From NCBI RefSeq assembly GCF_026183735.1, contig NZ_JAPFRE010000038.1, forward strand, positions 1 to 64,000: a stretch of DNA of 64,000 bases, read 5' to 3'. The notes under the pieces were generated by a model. The model was not told the origin of the DNA. It searched no databases and saw only the letters and a list, made by a program, of their open reading frames with translations. The stretch is from Alteromonas sp. ASW11-130 (GTDB lineage Bacteria > Pseudomonadota > Gammaproteobacteria > Enterobacterales > Alteromonadaceae). The translations under genes and the position numbers were made by a program. Within the stretch, counting starts at the first letter, position 1. The number at the start of each line of letters is the position of its first letter. This document shows, piece by piece, positions 39,808 through 49,255 of the stretch.

Positions 39808-41807
39808 TCCCAGAGTTAGGTAACTTCGCACTGGTACTGGCGTTAGTATCATCTATTTTACTGGCGATTTATCCCTTATGGGGAACATTTAAACAGCATG
39901 ATGCGTTGATAGCTACGGCGCGCCCATTGGCCTCGGCAATGTTTCTGTTTACGTTTTTATCATACATCGCATTAACCTATTCATTTGTAACAGATGACTT
40001 TAGCGTGGCATATGTCGCAAACCACTCGAGTGCAGCGTTACCAATATATTACAAATATACTGCTGTCTGGGGCGGTCATGAAGGGTCATTCCTACTTTGG
40101 GTATTAATGCTTGCTTCGTGGACATTAGCCGTTTCTATCTTTAGTAAAGGTATTCCACCTGCCATGGTGGCCAGAGTGCTCGCAGTGTTGGGGTGGGTTA
40201 GTATCGGCTTCTATCTGTTTATATTGCTGACATCTAACCCTTTCGATAGTTTACTGCCTTTCTTTCCTGTTGATGGTGAAGATCTTAATCCATTGCTACA
40301 GGATTTCGGCATGATAATTCATCCGCCGATGCTATATATGGGATATGTTGGGTTTGCTGTCGCTTTTGCATTCGCTGTATCGGCACTCATTTCGGGTCAG
40401 CTGGACTCAACCTGGGCCCGTTGGGCGCGCCCGTGGGTCATTTCCGCCTGGTGTTTTCTTACTGTCGGTATGGCGTTAGGCAGTTGGTGGGCTTATTACG
40501 AATTAGGCTGGGGCGGCTGGTGGTTCTGGGACCCGGTAGAGAATGCCTCATTTATGCCATGGTTAGTCGGTACTGCATTAATGCATTCGTTAGCGGTAAC
40601 TGAAAAGCGCAAAGTATTCAAATCCTGGACTGTGTTATTGGCCATTGCCGCTTTTTCTTTAAGTTTACTCGGAACGTTTTTAGTCCGCTCGGGAGTGATT
40701 GTTTCAGTCCATTCATTTGCCAGCGATCCAGCGAGAGGGTTGTTCATTCTAACCATCTTAATTATTTTGTCCGGCCTGGCGTTAGTACTTTTTGCTTTGC
40801 GATCTACGCAGCTAAGTAGTCAAGGACGGTATGAATGGTTTTCCAAAGAAACGCTGCTGATGGGCAACAACATTTTTCTTTTAGCTGCAACGTTAGTCGT
40901 GTTTCTGGGAACCCTTTTACCGTTAGTACATAAAGAAATGGGCTTAGGTTCCATATCGGTCGGCGCACCTTTTTTCAATCAAATGTTTACCCTGCTAATA
41001 GTTCCTTTTGTAGCGTTTTTGGGCTTAGGGCCGATCAGTCGTTGGAAGCGGCAGCCAGTGAATGCGCTTCGAAACCAAATGCTGTTTGCTATCGGTTTAA
41101 GTATCACCGCGGCCGTACTAATTAATGCTGTTGCCTATAATTCGCCCTCATACTTTGCCGCATTTGGTTTGGTATTATCGTTTTGGATCTTTATTACCAG
41201 TGTACAGGAAGTCCTCCAACGTACTTCATCCATGGATGATAAACACTCCTTAATCACGAGGCTGATAAAGTTACCCCGCAGTCATTGGGGAATGGTGCTG
41301 GGTCACTTGGGATTTGCAGTTGCTTTGATTGGCATTACGCTGGTATCCAACTATGACATGGAAAAAGACATACGAATGTTGCCTGGGGATAAGGTAGAAC
41401 TAGGTAAGTATAGTTTTCGTTTTAATAATGTAAAAACAATAACTGGTCCTAACTATGAAGCACAAGCGGGATCGTTTGATGTCTTTTTGTCCGATGAAAA
41501 AGTCGTGCACCTTGCGCCTGAAAAGCGTCATTACTTTAAAAATCAAATGCCGATGACCGAAGCCGCTATTCATTCTAGTTTAGCGGGCGACGTGTTTATC
41601 GCATTGGGTGAGCCGTTAGAAGGCGATGCCTGGGCGGTAAGAATTTATATAAAGCCCTTCGTTGCCTGGATATGGGCTGGAGCTTTCATTATGGCTATTG
41701 GTGGTTTTGTATCAATTACTGATAAACGTTACAGAGTGGCTAAAGTTGCCGCAACGAAGAGGTTGGTCAATAAGCTACGTCACTCAGCAGTAGGAGAAGG
41801 CTCTTGA
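39804..41807 (+). CDS. ccmF: Cytochrome c haem lyase subunit CcmF
   Basis: The 667-residue membrane protein starts with GTG. The WWD haem-handling motif reads [19 protein letters not shown] at about 234-252; conserved His residues flank it (WGGHEGS near 90, VLGHLGFAV near 500). The C-terminal periplasmic domain contains [15 protein letters not shown] and [20 protein letters not shown]. CcmF joins haem to the CxxCH sites of apocytochromes, including presumably MbnH in this window. It overlaps the TTG start of ccmG by four bases. Confidence 0.96.
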   Translation: MIPELGNFALVLALVSSILLAIYPLWGTFKQHDALIATARPLASAMFLFTFLSYIALTYSFVTDDFSVAYVANHSSAALPIYYKYTAVWGGHEGSFLLWVLMLASWTLAVSIFSKGIPPAMVARVLAVLGWVSIGFYLFILLTSNPFDSLLPFFPVDGEDLNPLLQDFGMIIHPPMLYMGYVGFAVAFAFAVSALISGQLDSTWARWARPWVISAWCFLTVGMALGSWWAYYELGWGGWWFWDPVENASFMPWLVGTALMHSLAVTEKRKVFKSWTVLLAIAAFSLSLLGTFLVRSGVIVSVHSFASDPARGLFILTILIILSGLALVLFALRSTQLSSQGRYEWFSKETLLMGNNIFLLAATLVVFLGTLLPLVHKEMGLGSISVGAPFFNQMFTLLIVPFVAFLGLGPISRWKRQPVNALRNQMLFAIGLSITAAVLINAVAYNSPSYFAAFGLVLSFWIFITSVQEVLQRTSSMDDKHSLITRLIKLPRSHWGMVLGHLGFAVALIGITLVSNYDMEKDIRMLPGDKVELGKYSFRFNNVKTITGPNYEAQAGSFDVFLSDEKVVHLAPEKRHYFKNQMPMTEAAIHSSLAGDVFIALGEPLEGDAWAVRIYIKPFVAWIWAGAFIMAIGGFVSITDKRYRVAKVAATKRLVNKLRHSAVGEGS

Positions 41808-42406
41808 AAAAAGTAATGTTACTTTCGCTTCCTCTCATAGGGTTTTGTTTACTTATTGTTTTTTTGTATAAAGGTTTATTTACCGATCCCCGATCATTGG
41901 ACTCTCAAATTCGTAATAGGCCGGTGCCCGAGTTTTCACTGCCAGATTTATTAGATGGTAACGTGACCTACACGCCAGAAGTCTTTAAAAATCAGGTCAC
42001 TATTTTAAATGTGTGGGGGGTATGGTGCATTACCTGTGCAGTTGAACTTCCTTATTTAACCCATCTAAAGCAGTCTGAAAACGTTCGTTTTGTGGGATTG
42101 TATTATGACCAAGACCTTGATCCTGATTTTGGTGAAAAATCGCTTCCACAGATTCAGCAGGAAGTAAAAACCATGTTAGGCAAATATGGAAATCCCTATG
42201 AATTTAATATTTTTGATATAGCCAGAGAAACGGCGTTAGATCTCGGCGTGACCGGCGCGCCCGAACACTTTTTAATTGATAAAAGTGGAACGGTGCGTAT
42301 GCATCATATTGGCGATATTAATGAAAGAGTCTGGAAGAATAAAATTGCGCCAGTTTATCGCACGTTACTCCAAGAGCCCAACAGGAGGTTTGGAAGTGAG
42401 CAATAG
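41804..42406 (+). CDS. ccmG: Thiol:disulphide interchange protein CcmG/DsbE with unusual CITC site
   Basis: The 200-residue membrane-anchored thioredoxin-like protein reduces apocytochrome cysteines for haem attachment. The TTG start at 41804 has AGGAG ten bases upstream. The active site reads VWCITCAVELPYL: most CcmG proteins have WCPTC, so the Pro between the Cys residues is replaced by Ile. The cis-Pro loop is intact (GVTGAPEHFLID). An N-terminal helix (VMLLSLPLIGFCLLIVFLY) anchors it. Its end overlaps ccmH by 11 bases. Confidence 0.9.
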   Translation: MKKVMLLSLPLIGFCLLIVFLYKGLFTDPRSLDSQIRNRPVPEFSLPDLLDGNVTYTPEVFKNQVTILNVWGVWCITCAVELPYLTHLKQSENVRFVGLYYDQDLDPDFGEKSLPQIQQEVKTMLGKYGNPYEFNIFDIARETALDLGVTGAPEHFLIDKSGTVRMHHIGDINERVWKNKIAPVYRTLLQEPNRRFGSEQ

Positions 42407-42854
42407 GTTTCTTACGGCGATTTTTATTCTCTTTACTTTGCTACCTTGCATTGAAGCGTATGCTGCGAAAGACAGGTACGAATTTGATGACCCTTCGCAA
42501 AGAGAGCTGTTTCTGAAACTAACAGCTGAGCTTCGCTGCCCAATGTGCCAAAACCAGAACATTGCTGATTCAGATGCGATGATTGCACAAGACATGCGGC
42601 GAAAAGTTTTCCGCCTGTTGCAGGAGGGTAAATCGGAGGAAGAAGTTATTTCCTTTATGAAAGCGCGTTATGGCGATTTTATTTACTACCAACCTCCCGT
42701 TACTATCGGCACTATTTGGTTATGGTTACTCCCCGCTGCTTTTGCAATTATCGCACTGCTGGTCGTGTTTTTTCAAAAGAAACAACGAAGCATCAACGAT
42801 AGTACTGAGAAATTAGCCCAAGCGGAACGTATATTGGAACAGGATAAATTATGA
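42396..42854 (+). CDS. ccmH: CcmH (NrfF/CcmL-type thiol-disulphide subunit of the haem lyase)
   Basis: I choose GTG 42396, with AGGAGG eight bases upstream, over the longer reading from 42276 that lies inside ccmG. From there the 152-residue protein has a signal peptide ending near IEAYAAKD, the redox motif LRCPMCQNQNIADSDA, and one C-terminal membrane helix (TIGTIWLWLLPAAFAIIALLVVFF). It reduces apocytochrome thiols together with CcmG and CcmI. It is the short CcmH type, with the TPR part encoded separately as ccmI. Confidence 0.93.
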   Translation: MSNRFLTAIFILFTLLPCIEAYAAKDRYEFDDPSQRELFLKLTAELRCPMCQNQNIADSDAMIAQDMRRKVFRLLQEGKSEEEVISFMKARYGDFIYYQPPVTIGTIWLWLLPAAFAIIALLVVFFQKKQRSINDSTEKLAQAERILEQDKL

Positions 42855-44092
42855 GCTGGCTGACTTTTACACTAGTGAGTGTGTTGCTGGTGGCTTTATT
42901 AATTTTTTTCATCAGCTTGCCATGGTGGAGATCGAGTGTTGTGAAAGGCACTGAATCGGTCAATACAAAAATTGTAAAACAGCGTTTGGCGGAAATTGAA
43001 GGGGAAGTAGAGCAGGGGCTAATCTCTGAGGAAGATAAAGAACAGGCTGTAAAAGAACTGAAAATTGCATTGGTGGACGAAACAAAGCAACACCCCCCTA
43101 CATCGTCTTCTAGCTTTGGAGTATTAAGCATTGGCGCAAGCGTTGCGCTGGTGATTGGTGGTATGGTTTACCTTTCAGCCAACCAGTTGTCTCAGGTTAA
43201 GGTTGCTACTGATGCTATCAATGCTTTGCCTAGCTTGAGTGAGAAATTAGCTGATGGCTCAGCCAGCGATTTTACCCCCCGTGATGTGACATCATTAACG
43301 CTAGCCATCAGACAAAGGCTTCGCATCGATCCTACAGACGTCCAGGGTTGGGTATATTTAGGTCGATTGTGGATGGCAGCGGGCCAACAACAACAAGCGA
43401 TTGATTCCCTCGAAAAGGCCAGTCGCATAGCGCCTGAGAATGTAATGGTAAGCGTAACATTAGCGCAGATGTTAACAGCCACAGGTGAAACGGTAAGTCT
43501 TCGCAAAGCACAACGAATATTATTTCAACTAATTGAAAAATTTCCTGAGAATGACAATTTTGCTTTACTACTATCCGTCGCTTCAGCACAACTTGGCGAT
43601 TTGTCCGTAGCAAAACGTTATTTTGAAAAGGTCAAAGCGAAATTGTCGCCAGAAAGTAACATATATAATGAACTATCTATGCGTATCGGAGAGTTGGAGA
43701 AAAACCGAACGAACGGTAATCAACCGCAAAGCACTACTAACACGGGCTTTGAAATTACAGTTGATATTGCTTCGAATATGAAAGAAAAACTCCCCGCTGA
43801 CGGCTATTTAATTGTTTTCGCACAAGATGCGGATTCCAATAACAGGATACCCGCTGCCGTTATTAAAGTACCGTTACAAAATTTCCCTCGACAACTGGCC
43901 CTCACTAACGATAATGCTATGATGCCTGATTATACGTTAAGCCATTTGCAGAACGTAAAGTTGGTCGCACGTATTTCGACAGACGAAGATGTCATGCCTA
44001 AAGCGGGAGAACTTGAAGGCCAAGTAACAACCCACGTCGCCAAGGGTTCAGTAGTTAATCATTCAATTATAATCGACAAGGAATTGCAGTGA
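42851..44092 (+). CDS. ccmI: CcmI, apocytochrome chaperone with TPR domain
   Basis: The 413-residue protein has two N-terminal membrane helices (about 5-20 and 93-112) linked by a cytoplasmic coiled-coil loop with EIEGEVEQGLISEEDKEQAVKEL. Periplasmic TPR repeats follow (about 160-280: WVYLGRLWMAAGQQQQAIDSLEKA and following). The C-terminal beta domain (about 300-413) has GFEITVDIAS and GELEGQVTTHVAKGS. It binds the C-terminus of apocytochromes and presents them to the lyase. It overlaps ccmH and mlaA by four bases each. Confidence 0.9.
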   Translation: MSWLTFTLVSVLLVALLIFFISLPWWRSSVVKGTESVNTKIVKQRLAEIEGEVEQGLISEEDKEQAVKELKIALVDETKQHPPTSSSSFGVLSIGASVALVIGGMVYLSANQLSQVKVATDAINALPSLSEKLADGSASDFTPRDVTSLTLAIRQRLRIDPTDVQGWVYLGRLWMAAGQQQQAIDSLEKASRIAPENVMVSVTLAQMLTATGETVSLRKAQRILFQLIEKFPENDNFALLLSVASAQLGDLSVAKRYFEKVKAKLSPESNIYNELSMRIGELEKNRTNGNQPQSTTNTGFEITVDIASNMKEKLPADGYLIVFAQDADSNNRIPAAVIKVPLQNFPRQLALTNDNAMMPDYTLSHLQNVKLVARISTDEDVMPKAGELEGQVTTHVAKGSVVNHSIIIDKELQ

Positions 44093-44907
44093 ATCCTCAA
44101 GGTAAGTCTTTTTTAGCATTACTTTTTTTAGTTATATCCGGTGTGTCTGGTTGCGCGACAGCACCTAACGAAAACAGAAATGCGGAAGGAAATGAAGCGG
44201 CACAAGAATATACAGACCCAAAAGATCCCTTCGAATCGGTGAATAGAGAAATTTGGGAATTTAACTGGGAGGTGTTGGACGCATATGTTCTCAGGCCAGT
44301 TACGGTTGGCTATGTAGAAGTAATGCCCCAATTTGCCAGAACCGGTCTTTCCAATGCCGCAGAAAACTTAGAAGAGCCCGGAAACTTTTTTAATAACATG
44401 CTTCAGGGGAAATTCGCCCCGGGAATGGATAGCTTATTACGTTTCATCCTTAATTCTACAGTGGGATTGTTGGGTACCATTGATGTCGCTGAAAAAATGG
44501 GTGTTAAGCGACAGGAAGAAAACTTTGGTGAAGTACTTGGTGTCTGGGGGCTGGATACGGGGCCCTATCTGATGATACCGGCAAGAGGTCCTAGCGATGT
44601 AAGAAGTTTGACGGGAACAATTGTTGATGGAATGTACTATCCGCTCACGATTTTGGATACTAATCTGGCAATAGCTCGGTTCTTAATAAAAGCGATTGAA
44701 GCGAGAGCGTCTCTTATTCCACAGGAAGAGCAATTAAGGCAGGCGGTTGATGATTATGCCTTTGTGAAAAATGCGTACTTCGAAAATTTGCAATTTAAGG
44801 TCACCGACGGCAAAAGCGGTGAAAATAATCTCGACGAAGAGGACTTGGAAGACTTTGAAGAGTTTGAATCTTTGTTGGAAGATTATGAAATTGACGCAGA
44901 GCTCTAA
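44089..44907 (+). CDS. mlaA: Phospholipid-binding lipoprotein MlaA (VacJ)
   Basis: The start is GTG, coupled to ccmI. The lipoprotein signal ends at VSGC. MlaA signatures: DPFESVNREIWEFNWEVLDAYVLRPV near residue 45-70, FFNNMLQGKFAPGMDSLLRF, NSTVGLLGTIDVAEKMG, and GVWGLDTGPYLMIPARGPSDVRSLTG. The tail is strongly acidic (EENNLDEEDLEDFEEFE-like). MlaA sits in the outer membrane and removes surface phospholipids with MlaFEDBC; none of those genes is here. Linkage to a ccm operon probably reflects only transcription. Confidence 0.92.
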   Translation: MNPQGKSFLALLFLVISGVSGCATAPNENRNAEGNEAAQEYTDPKDPFESVNREIWEFNWEVLDAYVLRPVTVGYVEVMPQFARTGLSNAAENLEEPGNFFNNMLQGKFAPGMDSLLRFILNSTVGLLGTIDVAEKMGVKRQEENFGEVLGVWGLDTGPYLMIPARGPSDVRSLTGTIVDGMYYPLTILDTNLAIARFLIKAIEARASLIPQEEQLRQAVDDYAFVKNAYFENLQFKVTDGKSGENNLDEEDLEDFEEFESLLEDYEIDAEL

Positions 44908-45236
44908 TTCTGAAATAAATTTAATAATTGTAACTTTCTAATTACCCGTCTAAAAAAGATTCTAGGTCAGCGGCCGAAATGAATTTCGACCGCTTGGCAC
45001 AAAAATAGCTTAATTTAGTCAGGTCCTCTTATTGTTAAATAAATTTAATATTTAACTGATATAAAAAAATATACCTATATCTGTGTTTATAGATAGAAAG
45101 GTCTTCCATTTTGATATAGAAATCGAGAAGTGAACTCAGAACGTTCTCCGATTAATGGACCTATTGACACGCTGGATTTACCCGCTTTTGGGATATGTCA
45201 GCGTCATTATAATACTTAAAGTTGCAAGGACATATC
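44908..45236 (+). other. Intergenic stretch, 329 bp, with candidate promoter
   Basis: It contains a 10-bp hairpin with one mismatch (44970-44979 with 44984-44993) that could end the ccm-mlaA transcript, though no T-run follows. A perfect TATAAT at 45208-45213 lies 24 bases before the next ATG, with only a weak -35 (TTTTGG). No gene is supported. Confidence 0.4.
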
Positions 45237-47570
45237 ATGAAGTACGCCAAACTCATTACAATTCTTATGGTGTCATCCTTCTTGACCGCGTGCGGCGGTG
45301 GTGGCGGTGGCGACGGCGGTGGAGCCGGAGGAGGCAATGGCGGCGGCGGCGGTGGAAACCCTCCAGCCAATGTGGCCCCAACCGTCTCGGTCGAATCTGA
45401 GTTTATCGTGGCTGGAAACTCTGAAATTACTATTACAGCTACTGCCAATGATAGCGATGGCCAAATTGACGCATACCTTTGGGAAGTTACCAGTTCACAT
45501 ACTATTGCGTTGTCAGGTGAAGATACTGACTCTGTAACTTTTACAACGCCCGATGTAAATAACACCGAAGAGGTGACGCTAAAGCTTACAGTTACTGATG
45601 ACGACGGTGCTAAAGCCTCGGGTAATGTGACGGTTATTGTTTACGCGAAGGGAACGCCACCCCCTCCAACCAGCGAAGCTACGCTTAGTCTGCAAGGAAA
45701 AGTGCTGGACAGCGCTGATATTGCCGAAATCACTGTACTACTTAACGGTGAAGAATTCCCTGCTGACGTTGAAATGCTTAGTTCAACAACGTATTTGGCG
45801 TCAATTACAGTAGAAGGGGCGGAGCGCGAACGATATTTAAGTATAAAGGGCTCGGGTGAAGGTGCCAGTTCCCACGTGGCTATGCTTTCCCTTGTGGGTA
45901 AGGTTAATGACCTGATAGAGCAGGCCCAAGGTAACAAAGAAGGTGATGAGACTTTAACTAGTGATGAGAATTTTTCTGTTAACCTATCCAGCATAACTAC
46001 TGCAAAGTATGGTCTGATAAAACAGCACAACGGGGCAACGAGTGTGCACTCTATGTCAGCTGTAGAAACAGGCATGTCTTCTTTAGGTACCATCGCTTTG
46101 CAAAACTGGGCGTCTGCGGTGCTGGTTGCTGTTGCCGATGGCGATACTTCTGGTACATTAGCGCTGCCCGCGAATATCGACAATACCCTTGAGTTAGTCG
46201 AATCTTCAGACGCGGTTACCACTTATTTGGAAAATGTGTTTTATACAGAAGAGTTTAAAACAGCCAAGTCAGAGTTGTTTTTCAACAGCGCATACTACAA
46301 CACGTTAGGAAGCCTTACAGTACCTCTCACGCTGTACTTTAACCCTAAAGATGGCCTTAACTTTTCGTTATTTCCTATGAATGGCCTAACCCATAGTCTG
46401 ATATTAAATGACGATGGCACAGGCAAAATTGATAAGTACAATCTTGAGTGGGGAGTTGCACCAGTGCAAGGTGTCAATAACGCAGCTATCAACATAGCGT
46501 TTGATGACGAGGGCCACTTGGTAACCACAGATGCCGATACCGGTACGAAAACCTTAAGTGGTCTTTCAAAAATGCAGTTAATTTTAATTGACCAACCAGT
46601 AGAAGGTAGAGCTCACTTTATTGCTTTCACCGAAAGTGAACAAATCGTTGGGGAAAGTGCCCCTACAGTTACAGGCTCTGAGGTAAACCTGTTGAATGCC
46701 TCTTTAGAAACAACCACTATGCCTAAGTTAAGTGAGACCGTTTACGTACCCTTGCCCAGAGAAAAATTCAGTTCGCAGTATATTCTTGAAAATACCAATG
46801 CGTACGGGAAGGCGACTCAATATGAAGAGATTAAACTGAACGCAGATGGCAGCGGAAGCGCAATATTTACCGGCGCGGATATTACTTGGAGCAAAAACGG
46901 CGATACGTTATCGATCTCAGGGTTAAGTTACTACGATAACGATGTGAACTTCTACTCTCCAGAAGATACGATCACTTATAACGTTGTTAGTCAAAGAAAG
47001 ACCCATCAAGTGACCAGTGCGACTGTTAAGAAAGCAGGCGCATCAGAACCAATCTCAATTGCAACTGGTGCCGCAGTGTTAAATGCCACAGAAAGTGCGT
47101 GGACGACAGAAAATGCGCCGGGGTATTATATCGGTAACTTTAGAGCGGTTAGTAGTCGCCCGTTAGATTCGTTTTTTGTTGAATTAAAGGAGAATGGCCA
47201 CGCTGACGTTTATTACACAACAGATGGGAACGAAGATGGAAAATTAGTCGAGACTAATAATAAGTCTACCGAAGTCACGCATTTGTATGGCACCTGGAAT
47301 ATTGAAAGCGATGGCTCACTTAAATTTTCGACCTTCACCTTGGATAATTTAGCGACAGACCCTTCTTGTCGTGCTGAAGATCCGGCTACAGGGTGCAAAA
47401 TTTATGAAGTGCGTACCTGGCGTAAAATTGCTGAGGAAGGCAATGAGATTATGGTAACCAATAAACGTTATTTTAACTGGTTAAATCGTTCTCCATTAGA
47501 GCCTGATATTGAAACGAACTCATTGGCCACATTAACCAAATCTGACGCTCCACCTGTGTCAATTGAGTAG
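45237..47570 (+). CDS. Large lipoprotein with glycine-rich linker and PKD/REJ-like domain
   Basis: ATG 45237 has AAGGA seven bases upstream. From there the protein has 777 residues. The signal ends in lipobox LTAC, followed at once by a 22-residue Gly-rich stretch with a few Asp, Ala and Asn. Residues about 45-140 are PKD/REJ-like (NVAPTVSVESEF, ANDSDGQIDAYLWEV, LTVTDDDGAKASGNVTV). The remaining 630 residues have beta-rich character with Asp/Asn-Gly turns (LNADGSGSAIFTG, NIESDGSLKFSTFTL) and no family I recognise. Probably a surface or outer-membrane lipoprotein. It ends at a strong terminator. Confidence 0.75.
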   Translation: MKYAKLITILMVSSFLTACGGGGGGDGGGAGGGNGGGGGGNPPANVAPTVSVESEFIVAGNSEITITATANDSDGQIDAYLWEVTSSHTIALSGEDTDSVTFTTPDVNNTEEVTLKLTVTDDDGAKASGNVTVIVYAKGTPPPPTSEATLSLQGKVLDSADIAEITVLLNGEEFPADVEMLSSTTYLASITVEGAERERYLSIKGSGEGASSHVAMLSLVGKVNDLIEQAQGNKEGDETLTSDENFSVNLSSITTAKYGLIKQHNGATSVHSMSAVETGMSSLGTIALQNWASAVLVAVADGDTSGTLALPANIDNTLELVESSDAVTTYLENVFYTEEFKTAKSELFFNSAYYNTLGSLTVPLTLYFNPKDGLNFSLFPMNGLTHSLILNDDGTGKIDKYNLEWGVAPVQGVNNAAINIAFDDEGHLVTTDADTGTKTLSGLSKMQLILIDQPVEGRAHFIAFTESEQIVGESAPTVTGSEVNLLNASLETTTMPKLSETVYVPLPREKFSSQYILENTNAYGKATQYEEIKLNADGSGSAIFTGADITWSKNGDTLSISGLSYYDNDVNFYSPEDTITYNVVSQRKTHQVTSATVKKAGASEPISIATGAAVLNATESAWTTENAPGYYIGNFRAVSSRPLDSFFVELKENGHADVYYTTDGNEDGKLVETNNKSTEVTHLYGTWNIESDGSLKFSTFTLDNLATDPSCRAEDPATGCKIYEVRTWRKIAEEGNEIMVTNKRYFNWLNRSPLEPDIETNSLATLTKSDAPPVSIE

Positions 47571-47622
47571 TCAGCAATAGCAAAACGCTAGCGTTGGCGG
47601 CTAGCCAGCCCACCGTTCGACA

Positions 47623-47654
47623 AAACCGATGCTTAACTGGCATCGGTTTTTTTT
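47623..47654 (+). terminator. Rho-independent terminator
   Basis: AAACCGATGC (47623-47632) pairs with GCATCGGTTT (47640-47649) around a 7-nt loop, followed by T residues to 47654. It lies 52 bases after the lipoprotein stop. Confidence 0.9.
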
Positions 47655-47850
47655 CCTTCGGGCGACTTTTGTATCTTAAATTACCCTAACTTCGCGCAAT
47701 CAGCCGCATCAACTTCCCGTTATGGGCTTCTTAAAGTCTCTTAAAAGTCCGCTCGATAAGGCGGGACATTTTATTACGCATTAGTATTTGGTAGGTAAAA
47801 AAAAAGCGCGAGCCCGCTAATAATAGCAAGGGGCCCATCAACCAACTGGT

Positions 47851-48870
47851 TTATTTTTGAAATCCATTTGGGTTGTCAGACTGCCAACGCCAAATATCCT
47901 GACACATCGCTTCAAGATCTTTTTCAGCGTGCCAATTAAGCTCTTTGGCGGCAAGAGTTGGATCAGCGTAACAAGAGGCCACATCACCGTTTCTTCTTGG
48001 TGCTATGGTATAAGGGATCTGTTTTCCTGACGCTTTTTCAAAGGCTTTAATCATTTCGAGTACTGAATAGCCTTGCCCTGTGCCTAGGTTGTAAATATCT
48101 AATCCCATATTTAAAGCCAAACGATCCAGAGCCTTTAAATGGCCATTCGCGAGATCTTCAACGTGGATGTAGTCTCTTACACCAGTGCCATCTTTGGTGT
48201 CGTAATCGTCCCCGAACACACTGAGTTGTTCTAATTTACCCGTGGCTACCTGTGAAATATAAGGCATCAGGTTATTCGGAATACCGTTTGGATCTTCGCC
48301 GATACGTCCAGAGGGATGCGCACCAACTGGATTAAAATAGCGCAGTAGGACTATGTTCCACGCGTTGTCAGAGTGGTACAGGTCGGTTAGGATGTGCTCA
48401 ACCATTAGCTTGGACATGCCATAAGGATTGGTAGGGTGACCAGTAGACATATTCTCTCTTAACGGCAGTGACACAGGATCACCGTAGACGGTAGCAGAAG
48501 AACTGAATACCATGTTCTTAACGTTATGTCGCTGCATCGCTTTACATAGCGTAAGGGTGCCATAGACATTATTTTCATAGTACTGCATGGGCTTTTCTAC
48601 GGATTCACCTACGGCTTTCAACCCAGCGAAATGAATAACCGAACCAATATCATTTTGAGCAAAAACTGATTCCAATTTTTTTTCATCGCGGATGTCGCCT
48701 TCAATAAACTTCAGTGACTTACCAGTGATTTCCTCTACCCGCCGCAGGGATTCTATACTTGAATTGGCTAGATTATCTAAAACAATAACGGGGTAGTCCT
48801 GCTCTAATAATTGAAGGGTAGTATGGCTACCAATATATCCTGCTCCCCCCGTGACTAGTACAGACTTCAT
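47851..48870 (-). CDS. galE: UDP-glucose 4-epimerase
   Basis: The enzyme interconverts UDP-glucose and UDP-galactose, feeding surface polysaccharide or galactose metabolism. The 339-residue short-chain dehydrogenase fold shows the NAD-binding [26 protein letters not shown] with the catalytic Ser/Thr, and the YGMSKLMVE Tyr-x3-Lys pair. [13 protein letters not shown] and [13 protein letters not shown] are family blocks. The length is normal. It overlaps the upstream small membrane gene by four bases. Confidence 0.96.
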   Translation of the reverse strand: MKSVLVTGGAGYIGSHTTLQLLEQDYPVIVLDNLANSSIESLRRVEEITGKSLKFIEGDIRDEKKLESVFAQNDIGSVIHFAGLKAVGESVEKPMQYYENNVYGTLTLCKAMQRHNVKNMVFSSSATVYGDPVSLPLRENMSTGHPTNPYGMSKLMVEHILTDLYHSDNAWNIVLLRYFNPVGAHPSGRIGEDPNGIPNNLMPYISQVATGKLEQLSVFGDDYDTKDGTGVRDYIHVEDLANGHLKALDRLALNMGLDIYNLGTGQGYSVLEMIKAFEKASGKQIPYTIAPRRNGDVASCYADPTLAAKELNWHAEKDLEAMCQDIWRWQSDNPNGFQK

Positions 48871-49172
48871 TGTGACTCCTTTGTGCTGGGGTTAGTGATT
48901 AAGTATTTTGCACTTAACGAATATTGTATAGGCTTTACCAACAGAGGATAAAGTAAAATAATTGCCGCTGCCCATAGCAAGGATGTCCAATCCTGTGCTG
49001 TTCTCAAAACCAACGCAAAAGCCGGACAGATGACCAGCAATTTCAGAACATTTAACAGCGTTTTTTCGGGAACAGTTAATGATTTTGCCGCTACTTCGAG
49101 TCTCGCCATACGCTCTGATAGCGACAACCCTTGAAGGGCGGGGATATGCTTTGTCGTAAAGTAAAATGCCAT
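48867..49172 (-). CDS. Small membrane protein upstream of galE
   Basis: The 101-residue protein has a polar, basic N-terminus ([30 protein letters not shown]) and two hydrophobic segments (about 42-58 and 64-82). A family name is not certain to me. It is translationally coupled to galE. Its ATG lies only 11 bases beyond the T-run of the hairpin that ends the preceding peptide-transporter gene, so its transcript must either read through that hairpin or start within it. AAGAG serves as a weak ribosome site. Confidence 0.75.
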   Translation of the reverse strand: MAFYFTTKHIPALQGLSLSERMARLEVAAKSLTVPEKTLLNVLKLLVICPAFALVLRTAQDWTSLLWAAAIILLYPLLVKPIQYSLSAKYLITNPSTKESQ

Positions 49173-49183
49173 GTATATCTCTT

Positions 49184-49221
49184 AAAAAAAACCGCTGAGA
49201 CATCTTCATGCTCAGCGGTTT
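49184..49221 (-). terminator. Rho-independent terminator after the POT transporter gene
   Basis: AAACCGCTGAG (49189-49199) and CTCAGCGGTTT (49211-49221) form a perfect 11-bp stem with an 11-nt loop. On the minus strand the stem is followed by a T-run (49190-49184). It begins 34 bases after the transporter stop and ends just before the next ATG. Confidence 0.85.
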
Positions 49222-49255
49222 ATATGATTTAGCTAACTAATTGGATCGAAAGAAC

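Noticed and set aside
42276..42395. Upstream extension of ccmH
   Set aside because: It lies within ccmG and would hide the signal peptide; GTG 42396 has a strong AGGAGG.
45155..45537. Alternative-frame ORFs over the GGN repeats, and possible tandem repeat or CRISPR-like tract
   Set aside because: The triplets encode the glycine-rich linker of the lipoprotein; there are no regular spacers and the other frames give low-complexity peptides.
47795..47830. Possible terminator after galE (T-run of nine on the minus strand)
   Set aside because: Only a four-base stem (AGCG/CGCT) precedes the T-run, too weak to call.
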